64,000 bases of DNA from assembly GCA_966248875.1 (NCBI GenBank), contig CBINBI010000001.1, positions 1 through 64,000 on the forward strand. The letters are read 5' to 3'. The notes beneath the pieces were generated by a model, which was given only the letters and a program-made list of their open reading frames with translations, was not told the origin of the DNA and searched no databases. A program made the translations under genes and the position numbers. Below are positions 17,356-25,006 of this stretch, one piece after another; within the stretch, counting starts at the first letter, position 1, and each line of letters opens with the position of its first letter. The stretch comes from Dokdonella_A sp966248875 (GTDB taxonomy: Bacteria; Pseudomonadota; Gammaproteobacteria; Xanthomonadales; Rhodanobacteraceae).

Positions 17356-18522
17356 ATGCTTAAAAAACTACTTGCGGTTTCGGCTGGACTGCTCTTAACC
17401 CTCACGGTTTATGCCGCCACCGTCGAGTGGGCGGACCAGCATCCGGACCGCTACATCGTCAGGAAGGGCGATACGCTGTGGGACATCTCCGCGCGCTTCC
17501 TGAAGAAGCCGTGGCTGTGGCCCGAGATCTGGCAGGACAACCCGCAGGTCAGGAACCCGCACCTTATCTATCCCGGCGACGAGCTGGTGCTGTCGGGCGG
17601 CCACGTCCGCCACGGCGCCGGATCGATCGAGCCGCATGCGCGGATCACCTCGCTCGAGGACGCCGTCAAGCCGATTCCGCTGTCGGCGCTGAAGCAGTTC
17701 CTGAAACACACGCGCATCCTCAACGAGGACGAGTACGAGAACGCCCCGCACGTGGTCGGCATCGAGGAGAACCAGCTGCGCGGCAGCGCGGGCCAGCTCG
17801 CCTTCGTGCGCGGGCTCGTCGCCGAGCCGGGCACGAAGCTCGCACTGCTGCGGGCGACCGGCCGCTACTACGACATGCCGCCCGTGGACGAAGGCCGTCC
17901 GCGCGAGGTGTATCGCCAGACGCGAGACTGGTTCGACGGCCGGCCCGGGCTCCTGTGGCATCACGGCCCCAACGAATTCACGCTGTCCGGCAACGTGCGT
18001 TTCCTCGGCTACGAAGTGCTGGAGTACGGCACCGTCGAGGTGACGCGCGTCGGCGATCCGTCCTCCGCGCTGATCGTCTATTCCGATTTCGAGGTCCGTC
18101 CCGGCGATTTCGTGCTGCCGATCGACGAATCGCCCTACGACGACGAATACGTGCCGCACGCGCCGCCGGCCGTGCCGGAGAACATGCGCGTGATCGCGTT
18201 CACCGAGACCGACGCGATGAACGCCGTCGGCCCGCGCCAGGTCGTCGCGCTGTCACGCGGCGCCGAGGACGGCATCGAGAACGGCCAGACCTTCAGCATC
18301 TATCACGAAGGCGAGGAAGTGCTCGATCGTACCGACTACACCGAAGGCAGCGCGAAGAAATTCTTCCATCCGCGCGACGCGCGGGTGACGCTGCCGCCGG
18401 AGTTCGTCGGCCACGTGATGATCTTCCGCACCTTCGAGCGCGTCAGCTACGGGCTCGTCATGGATGCGGTGAAACCGATCCACATCGGCGATTTCCTCTG
18501 GGATCCGGACCGCACGCCGTAA
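17356..18522 (+). CDS. Exported LysM peptidoglycan-binding protein
   Basis: From the ATG at 17356 the 388-residue protein has a clear signal peptide (MLKKLLAVSAGLLLTLTVYA). A LysM domain follows at about 30-85 (DRYIVRKGDTLWDISARFLKKPWLWPEIWQDNPQVRNPHLIYPGDELVL). The remaining 300 residues are beta-rich with repeats of the type FVRGL.. and GDFVLPID, matching the LysM proteins found between def and dprA in many proteobacteria. Probably a periplasmic or outer-membrane cell-wall protein; its exact role is not known. Confidence 0.9.
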   Translation: MLKKLLAVSAGLLLTLTVYAATVEWADQHPDRYIVRKGDTLWDISARFLKKPWLWPEIWQDNPQVRNPHLIYPGDELVLSGGHVRHGAGSIEPHARITSLEDAVKPIPLSALKQFLKHTRILNEDEYENAPHVVGIEENQLRGSAGQLAFVRGLVAEPGTKLALLRATGRYYDMPPVDEGRPREVYRQTRDWFDGRPGLLWHHGPNEFTLSGNVRFLGYEVLEYGTVEVTRVGDPSSALIVYSDFEVRPGDFVLPIDESPYDDEYVPHAPPAVPENMRVIAFTETDAMNAVGPRQVVALSRGAEDGIENGQTFSIYHEGEEVLDRTDYTEGSAKKFFHPRDARVTLPPEFVGHVMIFRTFERVSYGLVMDAVKPIHIGDFLWDPDRTP

Positions 18523-18606
18523 CGGCACGGCTTCCGGCGATTTCCTACGCGGCGCGGTGGCGACATCGCGCCGCGTTCTTTTCAGGCGCGGCTAGACTCG
18601 CGGCCG

Positions 18607-19734
18607 ATGGACATCCAAGCGAATCGCGTCACCGTCGAGGCCTGGCTGATCCTGCTGCGCGCGCCCGGGCTCGGCGCGACGGGCCTGCGCACGCTCGTCG
18701 AAAGGCACGGCGGCGCGCTGCCGGCGCTGGAAGCGGCGCGGCGCGGCACGGCCGGCGATCTCGCCGCGTGCCGCGACTGGCTGCGCGCTCCCGACGCCCA
18801 GCGCATCGCGGCCGACATCGCCTGGCTCGCCGCCGAGAACCATCATCTCCTCACGATCGACAGCGCGGATTTCCCGCCGCTGCTGCGCGAGTCGCCGGGC
18901 GCGCCGCCCGCGCTGTTCGTCGCCGGCGATGCGAGCGCGCTCTGGCAACCACAGCTCGCCATCGTCGGCAGCCGCAGCGCGAGCCAGGGCGGCATCGCCA
19001 ATGCGCGCAGCTTCGCGCGCGCGCTTTCCGCAGCGGGATTCGCGATCACGAGCGGGCTCGCCGAAGGGATCGACGCGGCCGCGCACGCGGCGGCGCTCGA
19101 CATGAACGCCGTGACAGTGGCCGTGCTCGGCACCGGACCCGATCTCGTCTATCCCGCCCGCCATCGCGAGCTCGCCGCACGCATCGCGCAAACCGGCGCG
19201 CTGGTCAGCGAGTTTCCGCCGGGCACGCCGGGCAAGCCCGATCATTTCCCGCGCCGCAACCGCATCATCGCCGGGCTCGCGCTCGGCACGCTCGTCGTGG
19301 AGGCGAGCCTGCGCTCCGGCTCGCTGATCACGGCGCGCCACGCGACCGAGCAGGGGCGCGAGGTGTTCGCTATTCCGGGCTCGATCCACAACCCGCTCGC
19401 GCGCGGCTGCCATCAGCTGATCCGCCAGGGCGCGACGCTGGTGGAAACGGCGGAGGACATCATCGCGGCGCTCGGGCCGGTGGCCGCGCGGCTCGGCGCG
19501 CACCTGCGCGAGCGGCTCGAAACTCCTGAGTCGTCGCCGGAATCCGCGCCCGAGCGCGACGCCGACTACGCGACGCTGCTGGCCGCGCTCGGCCACGAGG
19601 CGCTCGGCATCGATGCGCTGGCCGAGCGCACCGGCCTTGGCGTGCCGGCGCTCTCGTCGATGCTGCTGGTGCTCGAGCTCGAGGGCGAAGTTGCCTCCGA
19701 GCGCGGCGGGCTCTACGTCCGGCGGCCGCGCTGA
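18607..19734 (+). CDS. dprA: DNA-processing protein DprA
   Basis: Loads RecA on incoming single-stranded DNA during natural transformation. The 375-residue protein has an N-terminal helical region, the Rossmann-like core (LAIVGSRSASQGGIANARSFARALSAAGFAITSGLAEGIDAAAHAAAL, PRRNRIIAGLALGTLVVEASLRSGSLITARHATEQGREVFAIPGSI) and a C-terminal winged-helix-like segment (LAERTGLGVPALSSMLLVLELEGEV). Only 84 bp separate it from the LysM gene. The smg (DUF494) gene that usually lies between dprA and topA is not found here. Confidence 0.95.
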   Translation: MDIQANRVTVEAWLILLRAPGLGATGLRTLVERHGGALPALEAARRGTAGDLAACRDWLRAPDAQRIAADIAWLAAENHHLLTIDSADFPPLLRESPGAPPALFVAGDASALWQPQLAIVGSRSASQGGIANARSFARALSAAGFAITSGLAEGIDAAAHAAALDMNAVTVAVLGTGPDLVYPARHRELAARIAQTGALVSEFPPGTPGKPDHFPRRNRIIAGLALGTLVVEASLRSGSLITARHATEQGREVFAIPGSIHNPLARGCHQLIRQGATLVETAEDIIAALGPVAARLGAHLRERLETPESSPESAPERDADYATLLAALGHEALGIDALAERTGLGVPALSSMLLVLELEGEVASERGGLYVRRPR

Positions 19735-19965
19735 TGCTGAACGGGCCGGAGAAACTTGCGCCAGGACAATGGCTTGGGCCTCAAATGGTCCGTCCGGCCA
19801 TGGCCTTCGGTCGGCGCCCGGGCCGCACGAGCCAGCTTGACAGGCTGGCGGAGCCTATGTTGACACTGAAAAAAGGGCACCCCTGAACGTTCTCCCGGTT
19901 TTCCCCCGCAACGGACTCGCGACAGCCGCCCGGCTGTCACCGCCGCGCGGACGCAGGACAAGGAC

Positions 19966-22440
19966 ATGGCCAAGAACCTCCTCATCGTCGAGTCGCCGGC
20001 GAAGGCGAAGACGATCAACAAGTACCTCGGCAAGGACTTCCAGGTGCTGGCGTCCTACGGCCACGTGCGCGACCTGGTGCCGAAGGAAGGCGCGGTCGAC
20101 ATCGACCACGACTTCGCGATGAACTACGAGGTCATCGACAAGAACGAAAAGCACGTCGATGCGATCGCGAAAGCGGCAGCGAAGGCCGACGCGCTCTACC
20201 TCGCGACCGACCTCGATCGCGAAGGCGAGGCGATTTCCTGGCACATTGCCGAGATCCTGAAGGAGCGCGGTCTGCTCGACGGCCGCGCCCTGCACCGCGT
20301 CGTGTTCTCCGAGATCACGCCGCGCGCGATCAAGGAAGCGGTCGCGCATCCGCGGCGGCTGTCGATGGATCTCGTCAACGCGCAGCAGGCGCGCCGCGCG
20401 CTCGATTACCTGGTCGGCTTCAACCTTTCGCCGGTGCTCTGGCGCAAGGTGCAGCGCGGGCTCTCGGCAGGCCGCGTGCAGTCGCCGGCGCTGCGCATGA
20501 TCGTCGAGCGCGAGGAAGAGATCGAAGCGTTCAAGGCGCGCGAGTACTGGACGATCGAGGCCGACTGCGCGCATCCGGACCAGCCGTTCACCGCGCGCCT
20601 CCTGCGCCTGCACGGCAAGAAGTTCGAGCAGTTCGATCTCACCAGCGAGCGCGACGCGCACGCGGCGCGCGACGCGCTGAAGAAGGCCGCGCAGGGCGGA
20701 CTCGTCGTCAGCGACATCCAGTCGAAGGAACGCAAGCGCCGGCCGGCGCCGCCGTTCACCACGTCCACTCTCCAGCAGGAAGCGGCGCGCAAGCTCGGCT
20801 TCGCGACCAGCCGCACGATGCGGCTCGCGCAGCAGCTTTACGAAGGCGTGCCGCTCGGCGACGAGGGCATCGTCGGTCTCATTACCTATATGCGCACTGA
20901 CGCCGTGCACCTGTCCAGCGAGGCGATCACCGAGTTGCGCGAGGTGATCCAGCGCGATTTCGGTCCGCGCGCGCTTCCCGAGCATCCGAATTTCTATCGC
21001 AACAAGTCCAAGAACGCGCAGGAAGCGCACGAGGCGATCCGGCCGACTTCCGCGCTGCACCGGCCGAAGGATGTCGCGCCTTACCTCAACGACGACCAGC
21101 GCAAGCTCTACGAGCTGATCTGGAAGCGCGCGATCGCATGCCAGATGCAGCACGCAACGCTGAACACGGTCTCCGTCGATCTCGCCTGCGGCAGCGACTC
21201 GGCGTTCCGCGCGAGCGGCACGACCATCGTCGATCCCGGCTTTCTCGCGGTGTACGAGGAAGGCCGCGACCAGAAGAACGCCGAGGACGAGGACGAAGGC
21301 CGCAAGCTGCCGGCGATGAAGATCGGCGAGGCGGTGCCGCTGCGCGACATCCTCGCCGAGCAGCATTTCACCGAGCCGCCGCCGCGCTATTCGGAAGCCT
21401 CGCTGGTCAAGGCCCTCGAGGAATACGGCATCGGCCGCCCGTCGACCTACGCGAGCATCATCCAGGTGCTGCTCAATCGCGAGTACGTGACGCTCGACAA
21501 CCGCCGCTTCCGGCCGACCGACGTCGGCCGCGCGGTCGCGAAATTCCTGTCCGGCCACTTCTCCAAGTACGTCGATTACGACTTCACCGCGAAGCTCGAG
21601 GACGAGCTCGACGCGGTCAGCCGCGGCGAAGAGGACTGGGTGCCGCTGCTCAGGAAGTTCTGGAAGCCGTTCAAGGCGCAGGTGGACGAGAAGAGCGAGA
21701 CGGTCGATCGCTCCGAAGCGACGGGCGCGCGAGAGCTCGGCATCGACCCCAAGAGCGGCAAGCCCGTGCAGGTGCGGCTCGGCCGTTACGGCCCGTTCGT
21801 GCAGATCGGCACCAAGGACGACGAAGAGAAGCCGAAATTCGCCAGCCTGCGTCCCGGCCAGAGCATGCACACGATCACGCTGGAGGAAGCGCTGGATCTG
21901 TTCCGCCTGCCGCGCAACCTCGGCAAGGCCGAAGACGGCGAGGACATCACGGTCGGCATCGGCCGCTTCGGCCCGTTCGTGAAGCACGGCAAGACGTACG
22001 CCTCGCTGCAACCCGGCGACGATCCCTACACGATCGAGCTGCCGCGCGCGCTCGAGCTGATCCGTGCCAAGGCCGAGGCGGCCGCGAACCGCATCATCAA
22101 GGACTTCGGCAACGGCGTGCAGGTGCTGAACGGCCGTTACGGGCCGTACATTACCGACGGCGAGAAGAACGCGCGCATTCCCAAAGGCAGGGAGCCCGGC
22201 GAGCTCACCGCCGAGGAATGCACCGCGCTGCTGGCGGCGGCGCCGAACCGGCCGAAGCGGGGACGCTTCGGCAAGGCGTCCAAGCCGGCGAAGACCGAAA
22301 CCGCCAAGGCCGACACCACGACCAGCGCAGCGGCAACGGCGAAACGGGCGCCTGCGAAGGCCGCTGCGGCGAAGAAGAAAACGACGGCCCGCAAGGTCGC
22401 CGCAAAACGGACGACCGCGCGGCGCGCGCAGGACGCATGA
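19966..22440 (+). CDS. topA: DNA topoisomerase I (type IA)
   Basis: Relaxes negative supercoils. The 824-residue protein opens with TOPRIM motifs LLIVESPAKAKTINKYLG and LYLATDLDREGEAISWHIAEIL. The catalytic Tyr lies in IVGLITYMRTDAVHLSSEA. Instead of four-cysteine zinc fingers, the C-terminus holds glycine-rich Toprim_C repeats (GRYGPFVQIG, GRFGPFVKHGKTYASL, GRYGPYITDGEKNARIPKG) and ends with a Lys/Ala-rich tail of about 50 residues that probably aids DNA binding. Confidence 0.96.
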   Translation: MAKNLLIVESPAKAKTINKYLGKDFQVLASYGHVRDLVPKEGAVDIDHDFAMNYEVIDKNEKHVDAIAKAAAKADALYLATDLDREGEAISWHIAEILKERGLLDGRALHRVVFSEITPRAIKEAVAHPRRLSMDLVNAQQARRALDYLVGFNLSPVLWRKVQRGLSAGRVQSPALRMIVEREEEIEAFKAREYWTIEADCAHPDQPFTARLLRLHGKKFEQFDLTSERDAHAARDALKKAAQGGLVVSDIQSKERKRRPAPPFTTSTLQQEAARKLGFATSRTMRLAQQLYEGVPLGDEGIVGLITYMRTDAVHLSSEAITELREVIQRDFGPRALPEHPNFYRNKSKNAQEAHEAIRPTSALHRPKDVAPYLNDDQRKLYELIWKRAIACQMQHATLNTVSVDLACGSDSAFRASGTTIVDPGFLAVYEEGRDQKNAEDEDEGRKLPAMKIGEAVPLRDILAEQHFTEPPPRYSEASLVKALEEYGIGRPSTYASIIQVLLNREYVTLDNRRFRPTDVGRAVAKFLSGHFSKYVDYDFTAKLEDELDAVSRGEEDWVPLLRKFWKPFKAQVDEKSETVDRSEATGARELGIDPKSGKPVQVRLGRYGPFVQIGTKDDEEKPKFASLRPGQSMHTITLEEALDLFRLPRNLGKAEDGEDITVGIGRFGPFVKHGKTYASLQPGDDPYTIELPRALELIRAKAEAAANRIIKDFGNGVQVLNGRYGPYITDGEKNARIPKGREPGELTAEECTALLAAAPNRPKRGRFGKASKPAKTETAKADTTTSAAATAKRAPAKAAAAKKKTTARKVAAKRTTARRAQDA

Positions 22441-22511
22441 TGCGCGCGCGCGGCGCCCGGCCCGTGTCGCTTGCGGCCGTCCCGCCGCGTCCCGGCGACT
22501 GAGCGGCGCCG

Positions 22512-23069
22512 ATGGACGATTCGCTGGACCAGGCCGTCGCCGCGCTCCGCGCCGGCGGCGTGATCGCCTATCCGACCGAAGCCGTCTGGGGACTCGGCTG
22601 CGATCCGCGCTCCCGGAGCGCCGTCGAGAAGCTGTTCGCGATGAAACGCCGGCCACCGGCGCAGGGCGTGCTGCTGATCGCGGCCGATTTCGCGCAGCTC
22701 GAACCGTACATCGACCTCTCCGCCGTGCCGGACGACGCGCTCGCGCGCGCAGCCGCCACCTGGCCGGGACCGCACACGTGGATCTTCCCGCGCGCCGCGG
22801 ACGCGCCTGCCTGGCTGGCCGGCAGCCATGACGGCATCGCCGTGCGCGTCACGGCGCATCCGCCGGCAGCCGCCCTCTGCCGCGCCTTCGGTGGCGCGCT
22901 CGTTTCCACCAGCGCGAACCGCCATGGCGAGCCGCCGGCGCAAACTGCCGAGGCCGTAAGCGAGCTTTTCCGCGGCCAGATTGACGCTATCCTGAATGCA
23001 CCGCTCGGGGGACTTGAGCGGCCGACGCCGATCCGCGACGCTATCAGCGGGGCGACCGTGCGTCCGTAG
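22512..23069 (+). CDS. tsaC: Threonylcarbamoyl-AMP synthase, TsaC/Sua5-YciO-YrdC family
   Basis: Makes threonylcarbamoyl-AMP for the t6A modification of tRNAs reading ANN codons. The 185-residue length is that of TsaC, not the longer Sua5. Motifs are GGVIAYPTEAVWGLGCDPRS, KRRPPAQGVLLI, WPGPHTWIFP, and ALVSTSANRHGEPP with the conserved STSAN. It follows topA by 71 bp on the same strand. Confidence 0.93.
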   Translation: MDDSLDQAVAALRAGGVIAYPTEAVWGLGCDPRSRSAVEKLFAMKRRPPAQGVLLIAADFAQLEPYIDLSAVPDDALARAAATWPGPHTWIFPRAADAPAWLAGSHDGIAVRVTAHPPAAALCRAFGGALVSTSANRHGEPPAQTAEAVSELFRGQIDAILNAPLGGLERPTPIRDAISGATVRP

Positions 23070-23126
23070 GGCGGGTGTGGAGGCGGTTTCAGCATTGCCG
23101 ACACAAGGGCTTAGGGAGAGGGGAAC

Positions 23127-24482
23127 TTGTCTGCTGTCATCGAACGTGCAGCCCCGCCGCTGCCGCTGCTGAACGCCGCGCAGCCGGATCGCATCATCGT
23201 GTGGCGCGAAGGCCGGGCGCTTTCGGTCGCGGCATTCCTCGCCGACGTGCACGCCGCGGCGGCCACGCTGCCGACCGCTCGCGATGCGGTGAATCTCTGC
23301 GAGGACCGCTACGCCTTCCTGGTCGCGTTCTCCGCGATCGCAAGCCGCGGACAGACGAATCTGCTGCCGCCTTCACGTGCGCCGAAAGCCATCGAAGAAG
23401 TGCTCGCGATGTATCCGGGCAGCTACGCGCTCGGCGAGACGCCGCGCGAAGGCCTGCCGGCGCATTACGTGCGGCTCGCTGCCGCCGGATGCGGAAGTGC
23501 CGAAACGATCGTGCCCGGCATCGACGGCGAGCAGGTCGTCGCGATCGGCTTCACCTCCGGCAGCACCGGCCAGCCGAAGGCGAATGCCAAGACATGGGCC
23601 AGCGTCCAGGCGAGCAGCGCGCACAACACGCGCACGCTCGTCGCTGCGCTCGGCCTCGCGCCCGGAGCGATCGCGCACATCGTCGCCACCGTGCCGCCGC
23701 AGCACATGTACGGGCTCGAGCTTTCGGTCCTCTTGCCGCTTGCGGGGCCTTTCGCCGTGCATGCGGGCCGGCCGTTCTTCCCCGCCGACATCGCGGCTGC
23801 GCTGTCCGAGGTGCCGCCGCCGCGCCTCCTGGTGACGACGCCGATCCACCTGCAGGCGCTGCTGCGGGATCCCGTGCAGCTGCCGGCGCTGGCGGCGATC
23901 ACGTCGGCCACCGCGCCGCTCGCGCCAGAGCTCGCCGCCGAAGCGGAGGCGCGCTACGGCGCACCGGTGGTGGAGCTGTTCGGCTCCACCGAGACCTGCG
24001 TGATCGCCCATCGCCGCACGAGCCGCGGCGAGCCGTGGCAGCTCTATCCCGACATCACGCTGCGGCCGCAACCCGACGGCACGCTGGTCCATGCACCTTA
24101 TTTCGGCCAGCCCGTGGTCTTGCAGGACGTCATCGAGCTTCTCGCCGACCATCGATTCGAGCTGCGCGGGCGCAACGCCGATCTCGTGGAGATCGCCGGC
24201 AAGCGCGCCTCGCTCGCTGACCTGACCCGTCGCCTGCTGGCGCTGCCCGGCGTTACCGACGCGGTGGCGATCCAGTTGGAGGACGAAGACAACGCGGGTG
24301 TGCGACGCATCGCGGCGCTGGTGGTCGCGCCGGAGCGCTCCGAAGCCGCACTCATGGACGAGTTCCGTCTCGCGGTCGATCCCGTGTTCCTCCCGCGCCC
24401 CTTCCGGCGCGTCGCGTCGTTGCCGCGAAACGAGACAGGGAAGCTTGCGCGTTCGGCGGTGCTGGAAGCCCTCAAGAGCTGA
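23127..24482 (+). CDS. AMP-dependent acyl/aryl ligase of the aryl-polyene (xanthomonadin) type
   Basis: The 451-residue adenylating enzyme starts at TTG 23127, placed by a strong ribosome binding site (AGGGAGAGGGG, 6 bp before it). Adenylation signatures are TSGSTGQPKANAKTW (phosphate loop), VELFGSTETC, RNADLVEIAGKRASLADL and the catalytic Lys in LPRNETGKLARSAV. Ligases of this shape load an aryl starter such as 3- or 4-hydroxybenzoate in aryl polyene clusters. The ketosynthase, chain-length factor, glycosyltransferase, halogenase and reductase of such a cluster lie 5-14 kb downstream, interrupted by polA and hemF. The substrate is inferred; a fatty acid is also possible. Confidence 0.75.
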   Translation: MSAVIERAAPPLPLLNAAQPDRIIVWREGRALSVAAFLADVHAAAATLPTARDAVNLCEDRYAFLVAFSAIASRGQTNLLPPSRAPKAIEEVLAMYPGSYALGETPREGLPAHYVRLAAAGCGSAETIVPGIDGEQVVAIGFTSGSTGQPKANAKTWASVQASSAHNTRTLVAALGLAPGAIAHIVATVPPQHMYGLELSVLLPLAGPFAVHAGRPFFPADIAAALSEVPPPRLLVTTPIHLQALLRDPVQLPALAAITSATAPLAPELAAEAEARYGAPVVELFGSTETCVIAHRRTSRGEPWQLYPDITLRPQPDGTLVHAPYFGQPVVLQDVIELLADHRFELRGRNADLVEIAGKRASLADLTRRLLALPGVTDAVAIQLEDEDNAGVRRIAALVVAPERSEAALMDEFRLAVDPVFLPRPFRRVASLPRNETGKLARSAVLEALKS

Positions 24483-24510
24483 ACGGCGATTCGCCGCTTG
24501 CCATCACCTA

Positions 24511-24534
24511 CCTCTCCCGCACAGCGGGGAGAGG
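24511..24534. repeat. REP-like dispersed palindrome, copy 1
   Basis: CCTCTCCCGC and GCGGGGAGAGG face each other around ACA. Nearly the same palindrome occurs at 41065-41088, also between genes, and a degenerate form at about 53917-53940. The repetition suggests a dispersed extragenic palindrome family rather than an individual terminator. Confidence 0.55.
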
Positions 24535-24700
24535 AAAAGCAAAGCGTTCGATCTTCGGCAGCTCGCGGCGACGCTGCGAAGCCGTGTTGTCCACTGAATC
24601 CGCGGCCATGGATGGCCGCATCGGGACTCTTCGAAGCTGCTTCGTTGAATCTCGAAGCGACAGATCGGATCGATGCGATCCCGGACGGATCGCACAAGCC

Positions 24701-24739
24701 AAAAGAAAAGCCCCGAGGGCCAGGGGGAGCCCTCGGGGC
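24701..24739 (-). terminator. Rho-independent terminator of the small RNA
   Basis: An 11-bp GC-rich perfect stem (24739-24729 with 24720-24710, arm GCCCCGAGGGC) is followed on the minus strand by TTTTCTTTT (24709-24701). It is the strongest intrinsic terminator in the window and forms the 3' end of the predicted small RNA. Confidence 0.88.
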
Positions 24740-24826
24740 CGGTGGAAAACCGGCCTGGGGAGGAGCCGATTTCCCGGGGGTTGCACTCAGGGAGGTGAGT
24801 GAACCACGGGCGCCGTTGCGCGCGCC
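24702..24826 (-). ncRNA. Small RNA downstream of polA with three C-rich hairpin loops (sX13-like)
   Basis: A leftward transcript of about 125 nt is predicted. From 5' to 3' it folds as a 5' stem (24828-24822 with 24813-24807), then stem CACTCA/TGAGTG (24801-24784) with loop CCTCCC, stem CGGCT/GGCCG (24768-24751) with loop CCTCCCCA, and a terminator stem of 11 bp (24739-24710) with loop TCCCCCTG followed by TTTTCTTTT. Three loops presenting C-rich, anti-Shine-Dalgarno-like sequence, and the location just downstream of polA, match what I recall of sX13 of Xanthomonas. In enterobacteria Spot 42 and in Pseudomonas ErsA occupy the same position. No open frame of note lies in it. Likely targets are mRNAs with G-rich leaders; this is inference. 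Confidence 0.78.
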
Positions 24827-24831
24827 CGATG

Positions 24832-24837
24832 ATTAGG
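24832..24837 (-). promoter_or_regulatory. Predicted -10 element of the small RNA
   Basis: CCTAAT on the minus strand matches four of six TATAAT positions, including the last four. It would place the start near 24826, right before the first hairpin. No good TTGACA is found at 15-18 bp spacing; that position is covered by a palindrome, consistent with an activator-dependent promoter. Confidence 0.4.
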
Positions 24838-24853
24838 ACAGGCCGGGTTTGCG

Positions 24854-24877
24854 AAAGTTCGCGTGATCGCGAACTTT
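24854..24877. promoter_or_regulatory. Palindrome over the -35 region of the small RNA
   Basis: Perfect 10-bp arms AAAGTTCGCG and CGCGAACTTT are separated by TGAT. The centre is about 40 bases upstream of the predicted small-RNA start, the classical place for an activator overlapping the -35 box. It could alternatively be the terminator hairpin of polA, but no T-run follows on the minus strand. Confidence 0.5.
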
Positions 24878-25006
24878 GCATTTATTGATGGTTCATGCGT
24901 TCCCGAAAGTTAAGAAGCCATAGGTCCGGTCGGCTTCCGCCACTTCGGGCACAGACGTCGGCCGGCCGTTTGTCGCTGCAAACGCGCGGCCCGGCATGGC
25001 ACGTTT

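Larger units (their letters stand above)
24483..25006. other. Gene-free region between the ligase gene and polA, with palindromes and a small RNA
   Basis: No protein gene is supported in these 524 bases. From left to right: a hairpin right after the ligase stop (CGGCGA / TCGCCG, 24484-24496), a REP-like palindrome (24511-24534), a further palindrome (GCGGCCAT / ATGGCCGC, 24602-24619), the leftward small RNA with its terminator (about 24702-24826), a palindrome over its -35 region (24854-24877), and about 130 bases before the polA stop with nothing recognised. Confidence 0.7.

Noticed and set aside
19837..19870. Two TTGACA hexamers before topA as promoter -35 boxes
   Set aside because: No acceptable -10 hexamer lies at 16-18 bp from either one.
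19855..22656. Open frame of 933 codons on the minus strand opposite topA
   Set aside because: Antisense shadow caused by high GC and codon bias; topA carries complete family motifs.
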